Shown in pieces: positions 52,788 through 62,676 of a DNA stretch of 64,000 nt. The DNA comes from Lachnospiraceae bacterium (GTDB lineage Bacteria > Bacillota > Clostridia > Lachnospirales > Lachnospiraceae), in assembly GCA_017550165.1 (NCBI GenBank), contig JAFZQH010000022.1, positions 1 through 64,000 on the forward strand. The letters run 5' to 3'. The position numbers and the translations under genes were made by a program. The notes under the pieces were generated by a model. It was given only the letters and a program-made list of their open reading frames with translations. It was not told where the DNA came from and ran no database searches. Position 1 is the first letter of the stretch, and each line of letters starts with the position of its first letter.

Positions 52788-55385
52788 TTACAGCAACCTT
52801 TTCTTAATCTCACTAAGTTTATTAAGAGCATCAAGCGGAGTCATTTCTTCCAGATTGATGGCCTTTATCTCGGAGATGATCTCTGAGTCCACATCCCTGC
52901 TGTAATCAAAGAGAGACATCTGGGTAAACTCTTCTTTCTTATCTTCAGCTGAAGGGTTATGCAGGCTATCTCCCTCGATAAGATCTGTGAGGATTTCCTT
53001 TGCACGTTCGATAACAGGCTCAGGCACTCCGGCAAGTTTGGCCACCTGTATACCGTAGCTTTTATCGGCACCACCCCTGATTATCTTACGAAGGAAAACA
53101 ATATCATCTCCCTGCTCCTTGACTGCAATGGAATAATTCCTGACACAATCCATCCTGCCTTCCAGCTCCGTAAGTTCATGGTAATGAGTGGCAAACAGAG
53201 TCTTGGCGCCTACATATTGCGCAATGTGTTCAGCCACAGACCATGCAATGCTCAAACCGTCAAAAGTGCTGGTACCTCGGCCTATCTCATCCAGGACTAT
53301 AAGGCTCCTCTTGGTGGCATTAGCCAGAATATTGGCCACTTCCGTCATTTCCACCATAAATGTACTCTGGCCGGAAGCCAGGTCATCGGATGCCCCCACT
53401 CTGGTGAAGATCCGATCAACAATGCTTATCTCGGCAGATTTCGCCGGAACAAAGCTGCCTATCTGTGCCATAAGGGTAATAAGGGCAGTTTGTCTCATAT
53501 AGGTGGATTTACCGGCCATATTGGGGCCGGTGATAATGGCGATGCGGTCATTATTATTATCCAGATATGTGTCATTGTCAATGAACATATCATGGAGGAT
53601 CATTTTTTCAACTACAGGATGTCTTCCGCCCTTGATATTGATAACTCCGTTATCGGTGATCTCAGGTTTGACATAGTTGTTGCGCTCTGCGATGTACGCA
53701 AGGGATGAAAGCAAATCTATCCGGGCTATGACTCCGGCGGCTGACTGGATCCGGCCCACGTTGGATGATATCTGTTCCCTGATCTCACAGAAGATACCGT
53801 ATTCCATATTGACCAGCTTATCTTCTGCCCCCAGGATCATGTCTTCGAGTTCCTTCAGCTCGGGAGTGATGTAACGCTCGGCATTGGCCAGGGTCTGCTT
53901 CCGGCTGTAATCATCGGGGATCTGGTTCTTGTAGGAATTGGACACCTCGATACAGTAGCCGAAGACTTTATTGTATTTTACCCGGAGGTTTTTTATGCCG
54001 GTTCTTTCCCGTTCCTTGGTCTCAAGAGAGGCAAGCCAGGTCTTGCCTTCGGTCTTGGCATTTCTTAATTTGTCTATCTCAGGGTTATATCCTTCCTTGA
54101 TGATATCCCCGTCTCTGACCCCCAAAGCCGGTTCGTCCTTAATGGCCCGGTCGATAAGGTCCCTGACATCTTCAAGGGTATCAAGGGATCCGGTAAGACT
54201 TTTAAGAAGCTCTGTGTTAAATTCCCCCATGACAATCTTAATGGGGGGAAGCATTGAAAGTGACTGTTTTAAGGCTACCAGGTCTCTGGGCCCCGCTGTA
54301 TTGCAGCTTATCCTGCCTATAAGACGTTCCAGGTCATATACCTGATCAAGGTATTCCCGGATCTCGTCCCTGGAGATCATCGTATCATTCAGCTCTTCCA
54401 CGGCATCAAGACGCTTTATTATCAGTTCTTTGTCAAGGAGGGGCTGTTCTATGCAGTTGCGGAGGAGCCGGGCTCCCATGGCAGTCTTTGTACGATCAAG
54501 CACCCCAAGAAGGGATCCTCTCTTCTGCTTCTCTCGCAGGGTCTCCACAAGTTCAAGATTACGGCGGGTATAGCTGTCCAGGATCATATATGTGCTTATC
54601 TCGTAAGAGATCAGTCTCGAGATATGATCCAGGGAGTTCTTCTGAGTATCATGAAGATATAAAAGGAGTCCGCCTGCTCCCAGTATTCCGGTGGAGAAAT
54701 GTTCAGACACAAGGTTATCGATGCAAGAGTCACCGAACTGCTTTTTCAATGAACGAAGGGCTTCCTCTTCATCAAAATAACGGGGCTCAAGACCGGATAA
54801 GTATATGTTCATGTGCTCTCTTATATCATCCGTATCTATACCCGATATCATAAAGGCATCATTGCATACTATCTCTGACGGAGCATATTTTATGATCTCG
54901 TCCATGACTTTTCCCAGTTCATCGGCCTGTGTCATGGCAAACTCTCCTGTTGTTACGTCACAGACTGCTATTCCGAAGGAGTCCTCCACAGAACATATGC
55001 TCATTATATAATTATTCCTGGTCTCATCCAGGGCTGATGTGTTCATTATGGTACCGGGGGTAACTACTCTTATCACTTCCCGCTTGACCAGGCCCTTGGC
55101 AAGTTTTGGGTCTTCTGTCTGTTCGCATATGGCTACCTTGTAACCCTTGCCTACAAGACGGTTGATGTAGTTCTCGGCTGCATGGTAGGGTACTCCGCAC
55201 ATGGGAGCCCGTTCTTCCAGCCCGCAGCTTTTGCCCGTAAGGACCAGTTCAAGTTCCCGGGATACCGTAACTGCATCGTCGAAGAACATCTCGTAAAAGT
55301 CGCCGAGGCGGTAGAAAAGGATACAGTCCGGGTAGGATTCTTTTGTTTTAATGTATTGCTGCATCATTGGGGTTAGTTCCGCCAC
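52788..55385 (-). CDS. mutS: DNA mismatch repair protein MutS
   Basis: An 865-aa mismatch-binding ATPase. Mismatch-recognition motif in RLGDFYEMFFDDA (FYE), clamp and lever domains, ABC ATPase with GPNMAGKSTYMRQ, the signature region STFMVEMTEVANIL and LDEIGRGTSTFDG, and a C-terminal helix-turn-helix. Start is GTG 55385 (VAELTPMMQQY). First gene of mutS-mutL-miaA. Confidence 0.96.
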   Translation of the reverse strand: MAELTPMMQQYIKTKESYPDCILFYRLGDFYEMFFDDAVTVSRELELVLTGKSCGLEERAPMCGVPYHAAENYINRLVGKGYKVAICEQTEDPKLAKGLVKREVIRVVTPGTIMNTSALDETRNNYIMSICSVEDSFGIAVCDVTTGEFAMTQADELGKVMDEIIKYAPSEIVCNDAFMISGIDTDDIREHMNIYLSGLEPRYFDEEEALRSLKKQFGDSCIDNLVSEHFSTGILGAGGLLLYLHDTQKNSLDHISRLISYEISTYMILDSYTRRNLELVETLREKQKRGSLLGVLDRTKTAMGARLLRNCIEQPLLDKELIIKRLDAVEELNDTMISRDEIREYLDQVYDLERLIGRISCNTAGPRDLVALKQSLSMLPPIKIVMGEFNTELLKSLTGSLDTLEDVRDLIDRAIKDEPALGVRDGDIIKEGYNPEIDKLRNAKTEGKTWLASLETKERERTGIKNLRVKYNKVFGYCIEVSNSYKNQIPDDYSRKQTLANAERYITPELKELEDMILGAEDKLVNMEYGIFCEIREQISSNVGRIQSAAGVIARIDLLSSLAYIAERNNYVKPEITDNGVINIKGGRHPVVEKMILHDMFIDNDTYLDNNNDRIAIITGPNMAGKSTYMRQTALITLMAQIGSFVPAKSAEISIVDRIFTRVGASDDLASGQSTFMVEMTEVANILANATKRSLIVLDEIGRGTSTFDGLSIAWSVAEHIAQYVGAKTLFATHYHELTELEGRMDCVRNYSIAVKEQGDDIVFLRKIIRGGADKSYGIQVAKLAGVPEPVIERAKEILTDLIEGDSLHNPSAEDKKEEFTQMSLFDYSRDVDSEIISEIKAINLEEMTPLDALNKLSEIKKRLL

Positions 55386-55418
55386 GGTTGCGCCTCGCTT
55401 TCTTGGTCATACATAGAG

Positions 55419-55447
55419 ATTATAATTGATTACTATTATATGAGCAA
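55419..55447 (-). promoter_or_regulatory. Promoter of mutS
   Basis: On the minus strand TTGCTC, 17-nt spacer, TATAAT, 34 nt before GTG 55385. Confidence 0.6.
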
Positions 55448-55490
55448 ATACATTTTTCTAGTGACGTTTTACCGAATCCGCTTTATGTAC

Positions 55491-55515
55491 AAGACAGGGG
55501 ACGGTTCTCTGTCTT
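55491..55515 (+). repeat. REP-like 25-bp interspersed repeat, copy 3 (compact form)
   Basis: AAGACAG at the left end and CTGTCTT at the right end form a perfect 7-bp inverted repeat around GGGACGGTTCT. Related copies are at 371-395 and 2861-2937. It lies in the mutS/amidohydrolase divergent region, overlapping the likely -35 of the latter gene. Confidence 0.55.
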
Positions 55516-55556
55516 ATGAAATATGATATAATATAAGGGTATAAGGAGTGGATGTT

Positions 55557-56423
55557 ATGTATGACGCGCATGTGCATATTGCTTTGGATGGGTTGGATTA
55601 TAACAGGATGAAGGATGTTCATGCCTGCGGGGCTGACGTGGAGCATATCAGGAGGGTTTTTGATGAGTACCGCGGAGCCGGGGTTGGTTTTTTGAGGGAT
55701 GGAGGCGATCGATGGGGTGTGTCCTCTCTGGCTAAACGTTTAGCGCCGGAATACGGGATAGATTACAGGACTCCGGCCTTTGCCATCTATAAGAAGGGCT
55801 CCTACGGGTCTATCCTTGGCCGTTTTTTTGAGTCTTTTTCGGATTTTAAGGTCCTGGTCAACTCTGCAATGGATATGGGAGCGGACTTTATCAAGATCAT
55901 GGGCTCCGGTATCATGGACTTTAATGAATACGGCCTTATCTCCCCCTGTACTCTGGAAAAGGACGAGATAAGAGATATGATCTCCTACTGTCACGATAAG
56001 GGAATGTCCGTCATGGTCCACTGTAACGGCAATGATAATCTGACTGCCTTTGTCATGGCCGGGGCCGATTCCATAGAACATGGTTTTTTTATGGGGGAAG
56101 ATATCCCGGAAATGATGGCTGAAATAAATGTTATCTGGATCCCCACCGTCACACCTGTGGCAGAACTTAATGGAAAGCCGGGCTTTAACCCGGAGGTTAT
56201 AGATAAAATCCTAAAGTCACACAGAGAAATGATCAAAAAAGCCCTGTCTCTTGGGGTTGATATAGGCACCGGCAGTGATGCAGGCTCCTTTGCAGTCCCC
56301 CACAAGGAAGGTGCGGGAAAAGAATATGACTATCTACTTGATATAGCAAAAGATGAAAAGGCCCTCTCCTGCACTTTAACCAAGACAAAAGAAGATCTTA
56401 TGACACGTTTTAAAAGGGCTTAA
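55557..56423 (+). CDS. Amidohydrolase-family protein
   Basis: A 288-aa TIM-barrel hydrolase. Metal-binding motifs: HxH in DAHVHI (5-7), the lysine region DFIKIMGSG, VHCNG, SIEHGFF and the final Asp in GTGSDAGSF. This matches imidazolonepropionase/prolidase-like members of the superfamily; the substrate cannot be told. ATG 55557 is chosen (AAGGAG 8 nt upstream; GTG 55548 overlaps it). A TATAAT at 55527-55532 probably belongs to its promoter. Its 3' end overlaps the convergent gene by 14 nt. Confidence 0.82.
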   Translation: MYDAHVHIALDGLDYNRMKDVHACGADVEHIRRVFDEYRGAGVGFLRDGGDRWGVSSLAKRLAPEYGIDYRTPAFAIYKKGSYGSILGRFFESFSDFKVLVNSAMDMGADFIKIMGSGIMDFNEYGLISPCTLEKDEIRDMISYCHDKGMSVMVHCNGNDNLTAFVMAGADSIEHGFFMGEDIPEMMAEINVIWIPTVTPVAELNGKPGFNPEVIDKILKSHREMIKKALSLGVDIGTGSDAGSFAVPHKEGAGKEYDYLLDIAKDEKALSCTLTKTKEDLMTRFKRA

Positions 56424-58011
56424 ACCGCTTGGCAATCTCCTCTGCCACCCTTATCCCGTCCATGGCGGCAGATGTTATGCCTCCGGCATAGCCTGCGCCT
56501 TCACCGCAGGGATAGAGGCCGCCTATCTCGCTCTGACAGTTCTCGTCACGGATTATTCGCACAGGTGAAGACGTTCTGGACTCTACTCCGGCGAACACGG
56601 AATCATCCCTGTCAAATCCCCTTATCTCCTTTCCGAATTGCTCCATTCCCATTATAATTGAGGTATTGATGTTTTCAGGGAGAACACTTCTTAAGTTTCC
56701 AAAGGAATACTGACCCTTTAAATCGGGCTTAAATTCACCGAATTCATCTGACTCTCTGTTCTCTTTGTAATCCTTAAAGAGCTGGAGTGGTATCCTGCCC
56801 TTGCATAGCTCATATGCCTTCATTTCAAGTTCTCTTTGGAACCTGACTCCGGAGAGAACATCATCACCGGGAAAATCATTCTTATCCACAGTAACTATAA
56901 TGGCACTGTTAGAGGAAGACGAATCCCTGCCCGAATAACTCATGCCGTTAACTGCCGTCATACCGGGCTCTGAAGAAGCATTGACCACAAATCCGCCGGG
57001 ACACATGCAGAAAGAGTACACTCCCCTGCCATCGGGAAGCTTGGCTGTCAGCTTGTAATCAGCCGCAGGCAGGTCATCTTTATGCTCAATCCCGTACCTT
57101 GCCTCATTTATCATATCCCTGGGATGGATTACCCGGAGACCCACAGCAAAGGATTTGACCTCCATGGGGACCTTTTTCTCATTGAGACTGTAAAAGGTAT
57201 CTCTTGCGCTGTGACCGCAGGCCAGAACAAGAACCTTACAATCAAGCCGCTCCTCCCCTGAGAGAGTCTTTAGAATGATAGCCTCTACAGATCCGTTGGA
57301 TATTACAGGCTCCTTCATAAGGGTATTAAAACGAACCTGTCCACCCAGAGAAATGATCTCTTCCCGTATGGACCTGACTATATCTATAAGCCTGTCTGTG
57401 CCAAGATGAGGCTTGTTTATATACCGTATCTCATCCGGTGCGCCGTGACGGACAAATTCCGACAGCACGGCGCCGTTTCTTCCGAAGCTGTCTTTGACCA
57501 TGGTATTAAGTTTTCCGTCAGAGAAGGTACCTGCCCCGCCTTCTCCGAACTGAACATTGGATTCGGGATCAAGTACTCCGCATTTCCAGAATTCCTCTAC
57601 ATCCCTTAACCGGTCTGCCGCCGGCTTGCCCCTCTCTATAAGTATAGGCCGATACCCTGCCCTTGCAAGAAAGAGGCCGCAAAACAGGCCTGCAGGACCC
57701 GTTCCTACTATGACGGGAGGGTCTTTAATAACATCATTGCCGCTTTGGGGAAAATGATATGCTTTAGGGGTTACCTTGGAAATGTCTTTACGGGAAAGAG
57801 CCTTTTTTGAGAGCCTTATATTCCTGCTGATCTCGATATCAACAGTATAAACGTAATAAATATCCGGTTTTTTACGTGCATCAACTGAACGTCTTATTAT
57901 GATAAGGCGCTCTATATCTTCTGTCCTGATGCCGAGCAACTCGCCCACCCGTATGGAAAGAGCGGATCCCGGCGCATTTATTGGGATTTTTATCTGAGAT
58001 ATCCTGTACAT
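56410..58011 (-). CDS. NAD(P)/FAD-dependent oxidoreductase, COG2509 type
   Basis: A 533-aa flavoprotein. A small N-terminal domain (1-85; IRTEDIERLIIIRRSVDARKK) precedes FAD-binding VGTGPAGLFCGLFLARAGY (about 102-120) and QFGEGGAGTFSDGKLN; the C-terminus has GLYPCGEGAGYAGGITSAAMDGI. Members of this family are uncharacterised dehydrogenases found widely in Firmicutes. It follows the HI0933-like flavoprotein gene by 15 nt. Confidence 0.85.
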   Translation of the reverse strand: MYRISQIKIPINAPGSALSIRVGELLGIRTEDIERLIIIRRSVDARKKPDIYYVYTVDIEISRNIRLSKKALSRKDISKVTPKAYHFPQSGNDVIKDPPVIVGTGPAGLFCGLFLARAGYRPILIERGKPAADRLRDVEEFWKCGVLDPESNVQFGEGGAGTFSDGKLNTMVKDSFGRNGAVLSEFVRHGAPDEIRYINKPHLGTDRLIDIVRSIREEIISLGGQVRFNTLMKEPVISNGSVEAIILKTLSGEERLDCKVLVLACGHSARDTFYSLNEKKVPMEVKSFAVGLRVIHPRDMINEARYGIEHKDDLPAADYKLTAKLPDGRGVYSFCMCPGGFVVNASSEPGMTAVNGMSYSGRDSSSSNSAIIVTVDKNDFPGDDVLSGVRFQRELEMKAYELCKGRIPLQLFKDYKENRESDEFGEFKPDLKGQYSFGNLRSVLPENINTSIIMGMEQFGKEIRGFDRDDSVFAGVESRTSSPVRIIRDENCQSEIGGLYPCGEGAGYAGGITSAAMDGIRVAEEIAKRFKPF

Positions 58012-58026
58012 AATAATGACCTGTAT

Positions 58027-59271
58027 CTAGAGGCTGAATACGGGTTTTTTTAAAGAAGCATTTTTGCCGGCTACATATCCGGAAGACCAAGCCCACTGAA
58101 GGTTATAGCCGCCGCAGGCTCCGTCTACATCCACTATCTCTCCGGCAAAGAACAAACCTCGAAGAAGCTTGGATTCCATGGTATAGGGGTTGATCTCTTC
58201 CGTGTCAACTCCTCCGCAGCAGACCTGAGCGTTCTCAAAGGAATTGGTAGCCACGATGTTGACCTTAAAGTTATCCATAACACCGGCAAGCCTTTCTATC
58301 TCTTTTTCCGTAAGTTTTCCGGCACTTATCTCGGGATTAATGGCAGCCTCCCTGATAAATAGAGTAATGAGCTTTTTATTGATCATGCCTATCATGGCAT
58401 CTGAAACGCTCTTTGTCTTATTGATATTAAAACGGTTAACAAGGAGTTTTATAAGGCTTTCATGATCAAGGTCGGGGAAGAAATCGATGAATACCGTAAC
58501 CTTCTTATGCTCATTTAAAGCAATGGAGGCATATCTGCTGACTTGAAATACAGGTATGCCGGATATGCCGTAATCAGTGATCTGCAGCTCTCCGGTGTCT
58601 GAGGCAACGGGGTTATTGTCTGTAAATAGAGACACATGGGCATCACATCTTACGCCTGCTATGGACTTGAAGAACTTCTGATCGCTTTTTAACTGGACCA
58701 GCGCAGGCAGTACGGGGATTATCTTATGGCCGAAAGCTTTGACATATTCATAACCGCTCCCGTCAGATCCGGTGGAGGGCGCGGCTTTGGAACCGCAGGC
58801 AATGATCAGGCTGTCAGCCTCATAGTCTTTAAGAAATGTATGCACGATAAAGGTCTGATTCTTTTTTTCGACTGCTGTGACCTTAACTCCGCATTCAACG
58901 TTGATATTGCATGCGAATATCTCCATTCTGAGTACGTCAAGAATGGATGATGCCTGACCAGAATTGGGATAGATATAACCGTTCTTATCTTTTGCCATGA
59001 TCCCGAGCCTGTCAAAAAATCGCATGGTCTGAAACGAATCAAACTGATCCAGGATATTGGAGATAAAGGCAGGATCTGCACCGTGGTAGTTGGCGATATC
59101 CTGGTTGCGGTTGGTATAATTACATTTACCGTTACCGGTGGATAATATCTTCTTGCCAACCCTGTCCATACGTTCCAGGATGGTGACTTTGGATCCTTCT
59201 CTTGCTGCTGTTATGGCAGCCATCATTCCGGAGGCGCCGCCGCCTATTACTATAACATTTGATTTATCCAT
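58027..59271 (-). CDS. HI0933-like FAD-dependent oxidoreductase (COG2081)
   Basis: A 414-aa flavoprotein. It begins VIVIGGGASGMMAAITAARE and has GKKILSTGNGKCNYTN, ACGSKAAPSTGSDGSGY and ending blocks GGVDTEEI, FFAGEIVDVDGACGGYNLQWAWSSG. These define the HI0933/YhiN family; its substrate is unknown. It may be cotranscribed with the flippase gene upstream and COG2509 gene downstream. Confidence 0.88.
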   Translation of the reverse strand: MDKSNVIVIGGGASGMMAAITAAREGSKVTILERMDRVGKKILSTGNGKCNYTNRNQDIANYHGADPAFISNILDQFDSFQTMRFFDRLGIMAKDKNGYIYPNSGQASSILDVLRMEIFACNINVECGVKVTAVEKKNQTFIVHTFLKDYEADSLIIACGSKAAPSTGSDGSGYEYVKAFGHKIIPVLPALVQLKSDQKFFKSIAGVRCDAHVSLFTDNNPVASDTGELQITDYGISGIPVFQVSRYASIALNEHKKVTVFIDFFPDLDHESLIKLLVNRFNINKTKSVSDAMIGMINKKLITLFIREAAINPEISAGKLTEKEIERLAGVMDNFKVNIVATNSFENAQVCCGGVDTEEINPYTMESKLLRGLFFAGEIVDVDGACGGYNLQWAWSSGYVAGKNASLKKPVFSL

Positions 59272-59302
59272 ATATCATTCCTCGATTAACAGAGCCCATC
59301 AT

Positions 59303-60961
59303 TTACAGTAGATGTAGAAATCTTGCGATCCTCAGAAGAAATCTTCCCTTAGGAACAGTCAAGAGGTCTTTTTCAGTCAGGCCTTTAAGCTTAATAAGAA
59401 GCAGGAAGTAGAACAAGGCACCGATGATGATGGAAACTATGGTTGCAAGAGAATTAAGATCTTTGAAATGCATTATAAGTGTATATATTCCGAACACGAT
59501 CCCGCCCATAATAGCAGCTGATACAGCAGGGAGGATAAATGTCCTGTAGTATTCCTGCCTGTAGTCCAGGTGGCGGTGTATGGACAGCGCATTCAGTATT
59601 GTGACAACCAACGGAAATGCTATATTTGAGATCACAACAGCATAAATGTTCATGTTAAGGAAAAACATACCGCTGATAAGGACCATTACATGAATGATAA
59701 GGGCGATCAGGGCATTCTTAACAGGTGTCATGAGACGATCCACTCCCTGCAGGATGCCGTTGGACAGGGTGGACAGAGAATAAAACACTATTGAGATCGA
59801 TGCTATGGTCACAAGTTCAGCCGGCAGCGGTCTGGAATCATGGTATAAAAGCCTTAGAATGGGCGAAGCCAGAACCCCCATTCCCACAGCGCAGGGAAAA
59901 GCCACTATCATAACAAAACGAACGGCAGAATTGATCCTGCGTCTAACCTGGGCATGGTCTCCATGGGTTATGGCTGCGGTAAGACTGGGAATGACCGAGG
60001 CCGAAACCGCATTTGCAATGGTAATGGGTATGCCGATAAGCACCAGGCACCTGCCACTGTATATACCCCAGTTGATGCTTGTCTCGACCGCCGGGACACT
60101 GAGAAGCGCCATGACCTTCTTGTAAATGGACTGGTCAAGAAAATCACTGAGCTGATATACCGTAGTGCTTAAAAGCACAGGGATGATGGTAAGGATAAGC
60201 ATCCTGATGATCTGAGAGTAAGATTTGATCTCGCTTGACGGAGTAGGATCTTTTCTCTTTCCCCTTCTTAAACGGGGAGAATAGGAAAACAGTACAAGAA
60301 CCAGGAACAAAAGCCCTGCCAGAGCTCCGATGCTTGTACCTAACGTGCTTCCTGCCGCGCCATATGATGCCTTGTAGTTTTCGGCATCATTTATGGCCTT
60401 TCCTATCTCCAGGCCGTACCCGGAAAATGTAATGGCAAATATAATACTTCCTGCCGCATTGATGATCTGTTCGATGATCTGGGATGTGGCGGTGGGTATC
60501 ATGGTACCCAGGCCCTGGAAAAAGCCTCTTAACACTCCCATTACTGCAACTATAAGCAGAGTGGGGGCAAGTATACGAAGAGCCATGGCACTCATGGGTG
60601 TATTCATGATCTCGGAGGTGATATAGTCGGCGCCGAAGAAGCATATGCAGGCCACAATAAGTCCTGAGATCACTCCGAAAGCTATGGCTCCCTTAAGGAT
60701 CTTACTTACGTTCTTATATTCTCTTCTTACCACCCTTGCGGATATGAGCTTGGATACAGCCAGAGGAAGGCTGAAGGATGAGATGGTAAGCATAATGCTG
60801 TATACCGAAAAAGCGCAACTGTAGTAATCGTTACCTATATCACCGAGGATATTGGTAACGGCAACTCTGTAGATCAGTCCGATAAGCCTGCTTGCTATTG
60901 AAGCAACGGCCAGAATAGAACCCTGGACTAAAAAACTTGTATTTTTAGATCCGCTTTTCAT
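59303..60961 (-). CDS. SpoVB/MurJ-type lipid flippase (MOP superfamily)
   Basis: A 552-aa polytopic membrane protein with about 14 helices. The opening GSILAVASIASRLIGLIYRV and internal GVLRGFFQGLGTMIPTATSQIIEQI are typical of the SpoVB/polysaccharide-export branch. Likely translocates lipid-linked peptidoglycan or polysaccharide precursors; MurJ-like activity is plausible but unproven. 9 nt after the DUF3048 gene. Confidence 0.85.
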   Translation of the reverse strand: MKSGSKNTSFLVQGSILAVASIASRLIGLIYRVAVTNILGDIGNDYYSCAFSVYSIMLTISSFSLPLAVSKLISARVVRREYKNVSKILKGAIAFGVISGLIVACICFFGADYITSEIMNTPMSAMALRILAPTLLIVAVMGVLRGFFQGLGTMIPTATSQIIEQIINAAGSIIFAITFSGYGLEIGKAINDAENYKASYGAAGSTLGTSIGALAGLLFLVLVLFSYSPRLRRGKRKDPTPSSEIKSYSQIIRMLILTIIPVLLSTTVYQLSDFLDQSIYKKVMALLSVPAVETSINWGIYSGRCLVLIGIPITIANAVSASVIPSLTAAITHGDHAQVRRRINSAVRFVMIVAFPCAVGMGVLASPILRLLYHDSRPLPAELVTIASISIVFYSLSTLSNGILQGVDRLMTPVKNALIALIIHVMVLISGMFFLNMNIYAVVISNIAFPLVVTILNALSIHRHLDYRQEYYRTFILPAVSAAIMGGIVFGIYTLIMHFKDLNSLATIVSIIIGALFYFLLLIKLKGLTEKDLLTVPKGRFLLRIARFLHLL

Positions 60962-60970
60962 GGTTACCTC

Positions 60971-62176
60971 TTAGTATTCCGTCTCTCCTCCACTGTTACC
61001 GGCTGAGTTATCTGACGGTTGATTATTTGCCGCCTCATCATTTGCGGAGATGATCGCCGCACCTGCATTATCATTATTGATGAGACAAACCCAGGTTTTG
61101 CCCCGGTTTATGGTAAGTTCTTTCCCCTTTGCGTCATAGTAATGGGTAGTGCCGAACTCGCTTGTCTTCTTCCATGTGATATCAACGGCCTTGCCACCGG
61201 TAATGTATGTTCCTTTACCGGAACCCTTTAGCCCTATATCCCAGTAAAGAGTCTCTTCTCCCTCCCAAAGATATTTGGAAAAGTCGCAATATTGGAAAAT
61301 GATGTTGTCAACATTAAGCTGCTGGTTGGTTTCTAAATCCATGTGCTGCTGAAGCTGACCCTTTTTGTACTGGAATCTGTAATACTTGCCGTCGTCCTTG
61401 TTATATACGAAGTAGGGATTGCAGATTGAGTAGCCGGGATATACATAATTTGCCGCCACTCCCTCCGTAAGCGTTATCTTTTCATTATCATTCTCGTTAA
61501 ACTTAAAGGGTCCTTTATATTCAGTGCTGTGATCAAGGCTGTATCCGCGGCTGTTAGCCCCGGCAAGGATCCCTGCACCGCTTGTAAATGTATTATGAGG
61601 TGCCGCAAGGTCGCTTGTCTGGAAGAAGACTTCATTAAAGCCCTTATCCATGGTGCTTATATTATCAACAAAATCAGAGCTTACAAGTTCAAGGGCAGGC
61701 ATTGACTGGCCTGCATGAACATATATGGCATCATGCTCCAGTGCAAAGTATACATAGGCGTTACGGCAGCTGCGGACAGATCCTATCTTGGGGATCCCTT
61801 CGTAGTTTTCAAAAAGTCCCATAAGCCTGGTGGAATAATTACCCTCGGCAGGCGCCTCGTATACTATCTTGGCATAAGATAAGCCACTGGGCTGGGCAGC
61901 CTCCGGCTGATTGGTTATCATAACGGCTGCAGGTCTTTTGGAGCCGATATCCTTGCTGACCCATTCTCCCGAAAGGAAACTCCTGACTTCGCCTGAGTGG
62001 GCAGATGAAGTCGCTGCTCCGCCTCCACCGCCGCTTACGCCTCCAGCCACGGCGCTCTGGCTGTTTTTCTTTTTTGCATTGTTGTTAGCAGTCTTTGACG
62101 AGGCTTTTTTGCAGCCGAATAATGAAAAAGCAAGTATAGCTGCCAGAAAAAGCACAAATAAACGTTTCAAGATCAA
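60971..62176 (-). CDS. DUF3048 lipoprotein (YerB-like)
   Basis: A 401-aa lipoprotein: lipobox L19-F-G-C22, then a low-complexity spacer (about 25-65, Ser/Gly/Ala-rich) and two DUF3048 halves (about 75-215: RPAAVMITNQPEAAQPSGLSYA, GSVRSCRNAYVYFA; about 230-375: YPGYSICNPYFVYNKDDGKYYRF). Bacillus YerB belongs here; its function is not known. The ybeY stop overlaps its start by 4 nt (coupled). Confidence 0.85.
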   Translation of the reverse strand: MILKRLFVLFLAAILAFSLFGCKKASSKTANNNAKKKNSQSAVAGGVSGGGGGAATSSAHSGEVRSFLSGEWVSKDIGSKRPAAVMITNQPEAAQPSGLSYAKIVYEAPAEGNYSTRLMGLFENYEGIPKIGSVRSCRNAYVYFALEHDAIYVHAGQSMPALELVSSDFVDNISTMDKGFNEVFFQTSDLAAPHNTFTSGAGILAGANSRGYSLDHSTEYKGPFKFNENDNEKITLTEGVAANYVYPGYSICNPYFVYNKDDGKYYRFQYKKGQLQQHMDLETNQQLNVDNIIFQYCDFSKYLWEGEETLYWDIGLKGSGKGTYITGGKAVDITWKKTSEFGTTHYYDAKGKELTINRGKTWVCLINNDNAGAAIISANDEAANNQPSDNSAGNSGGETEY

Positions 62177-62670
62177 TTCCTCCCAATACTCAGTTCGTCC
62201 ATTATAATCCTCTGCTTATCTTCCATGATCCCGGCATCATTACTCTCCATGTGGTCATAGCCCATAAGATGGAGCATGGAATGTGCTATCAGGAAGGCAT
62301 ACTCCCTCAGGACGGAATGTCCGTATTCTTCAGCCTGTGAGAATACACGACCGGCACATAAAATGATATCTCCCAGGATAAGCTCCCCCGAATCGGGATC
62401 AAAGGCATCATCATTATCCTCAATACGCGAGAAATCAGCGGGAGAATCAAAGTCAGTCATGGGAAAAGACAGGACATCCGTCACCTTGTCTGTATCCCTG
62501 TATTCTTTGTTGATCCGCCTGATCTCCTTATCGTCGGTTATGATAAGACTGACTTCAGCTTCATAGGGGCACCCGCATACGTCCATGGCACATTCAGCCA
62601 CGGATTCAAATACTTTTCTGTAGTCAAAATCAACTGTAAAATCACATTCAAGATCAAGGTTAAATGTCAT
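62173..62670 (-). CDS. ybeY: Endoribonuclease YbeY
   Basis: A 165-aa zinc-dependent RNase for 16S 3'-end maturation and ribosome quality control. The zinc motif HSMLHLMGYDH and upstream ADKVTDVLSFPM-like DTDKVTDVLSFPM are present. It belongs to the phoH-(pgpH)-ybeY operon. Six nt after the PgpH-like gene. Confidence 0.95.
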   Translation of the reverse strand: MTFNLDLECDFTVDFDYRKVFESVAECAMDVCGCPYEAEVSLIITDDKEIRRINKEYRDTDKVTDVLSFPMTDFDSPADFSRIEDNDDAFDPDSGELILGDIILCAGRVFSQAEEYGHSVLREYAFLIAHSMLHLMGYDHMESNDAGIMEDKQRIIMDELSIGRN

Positions 62671-62676
62671 ATCTGT

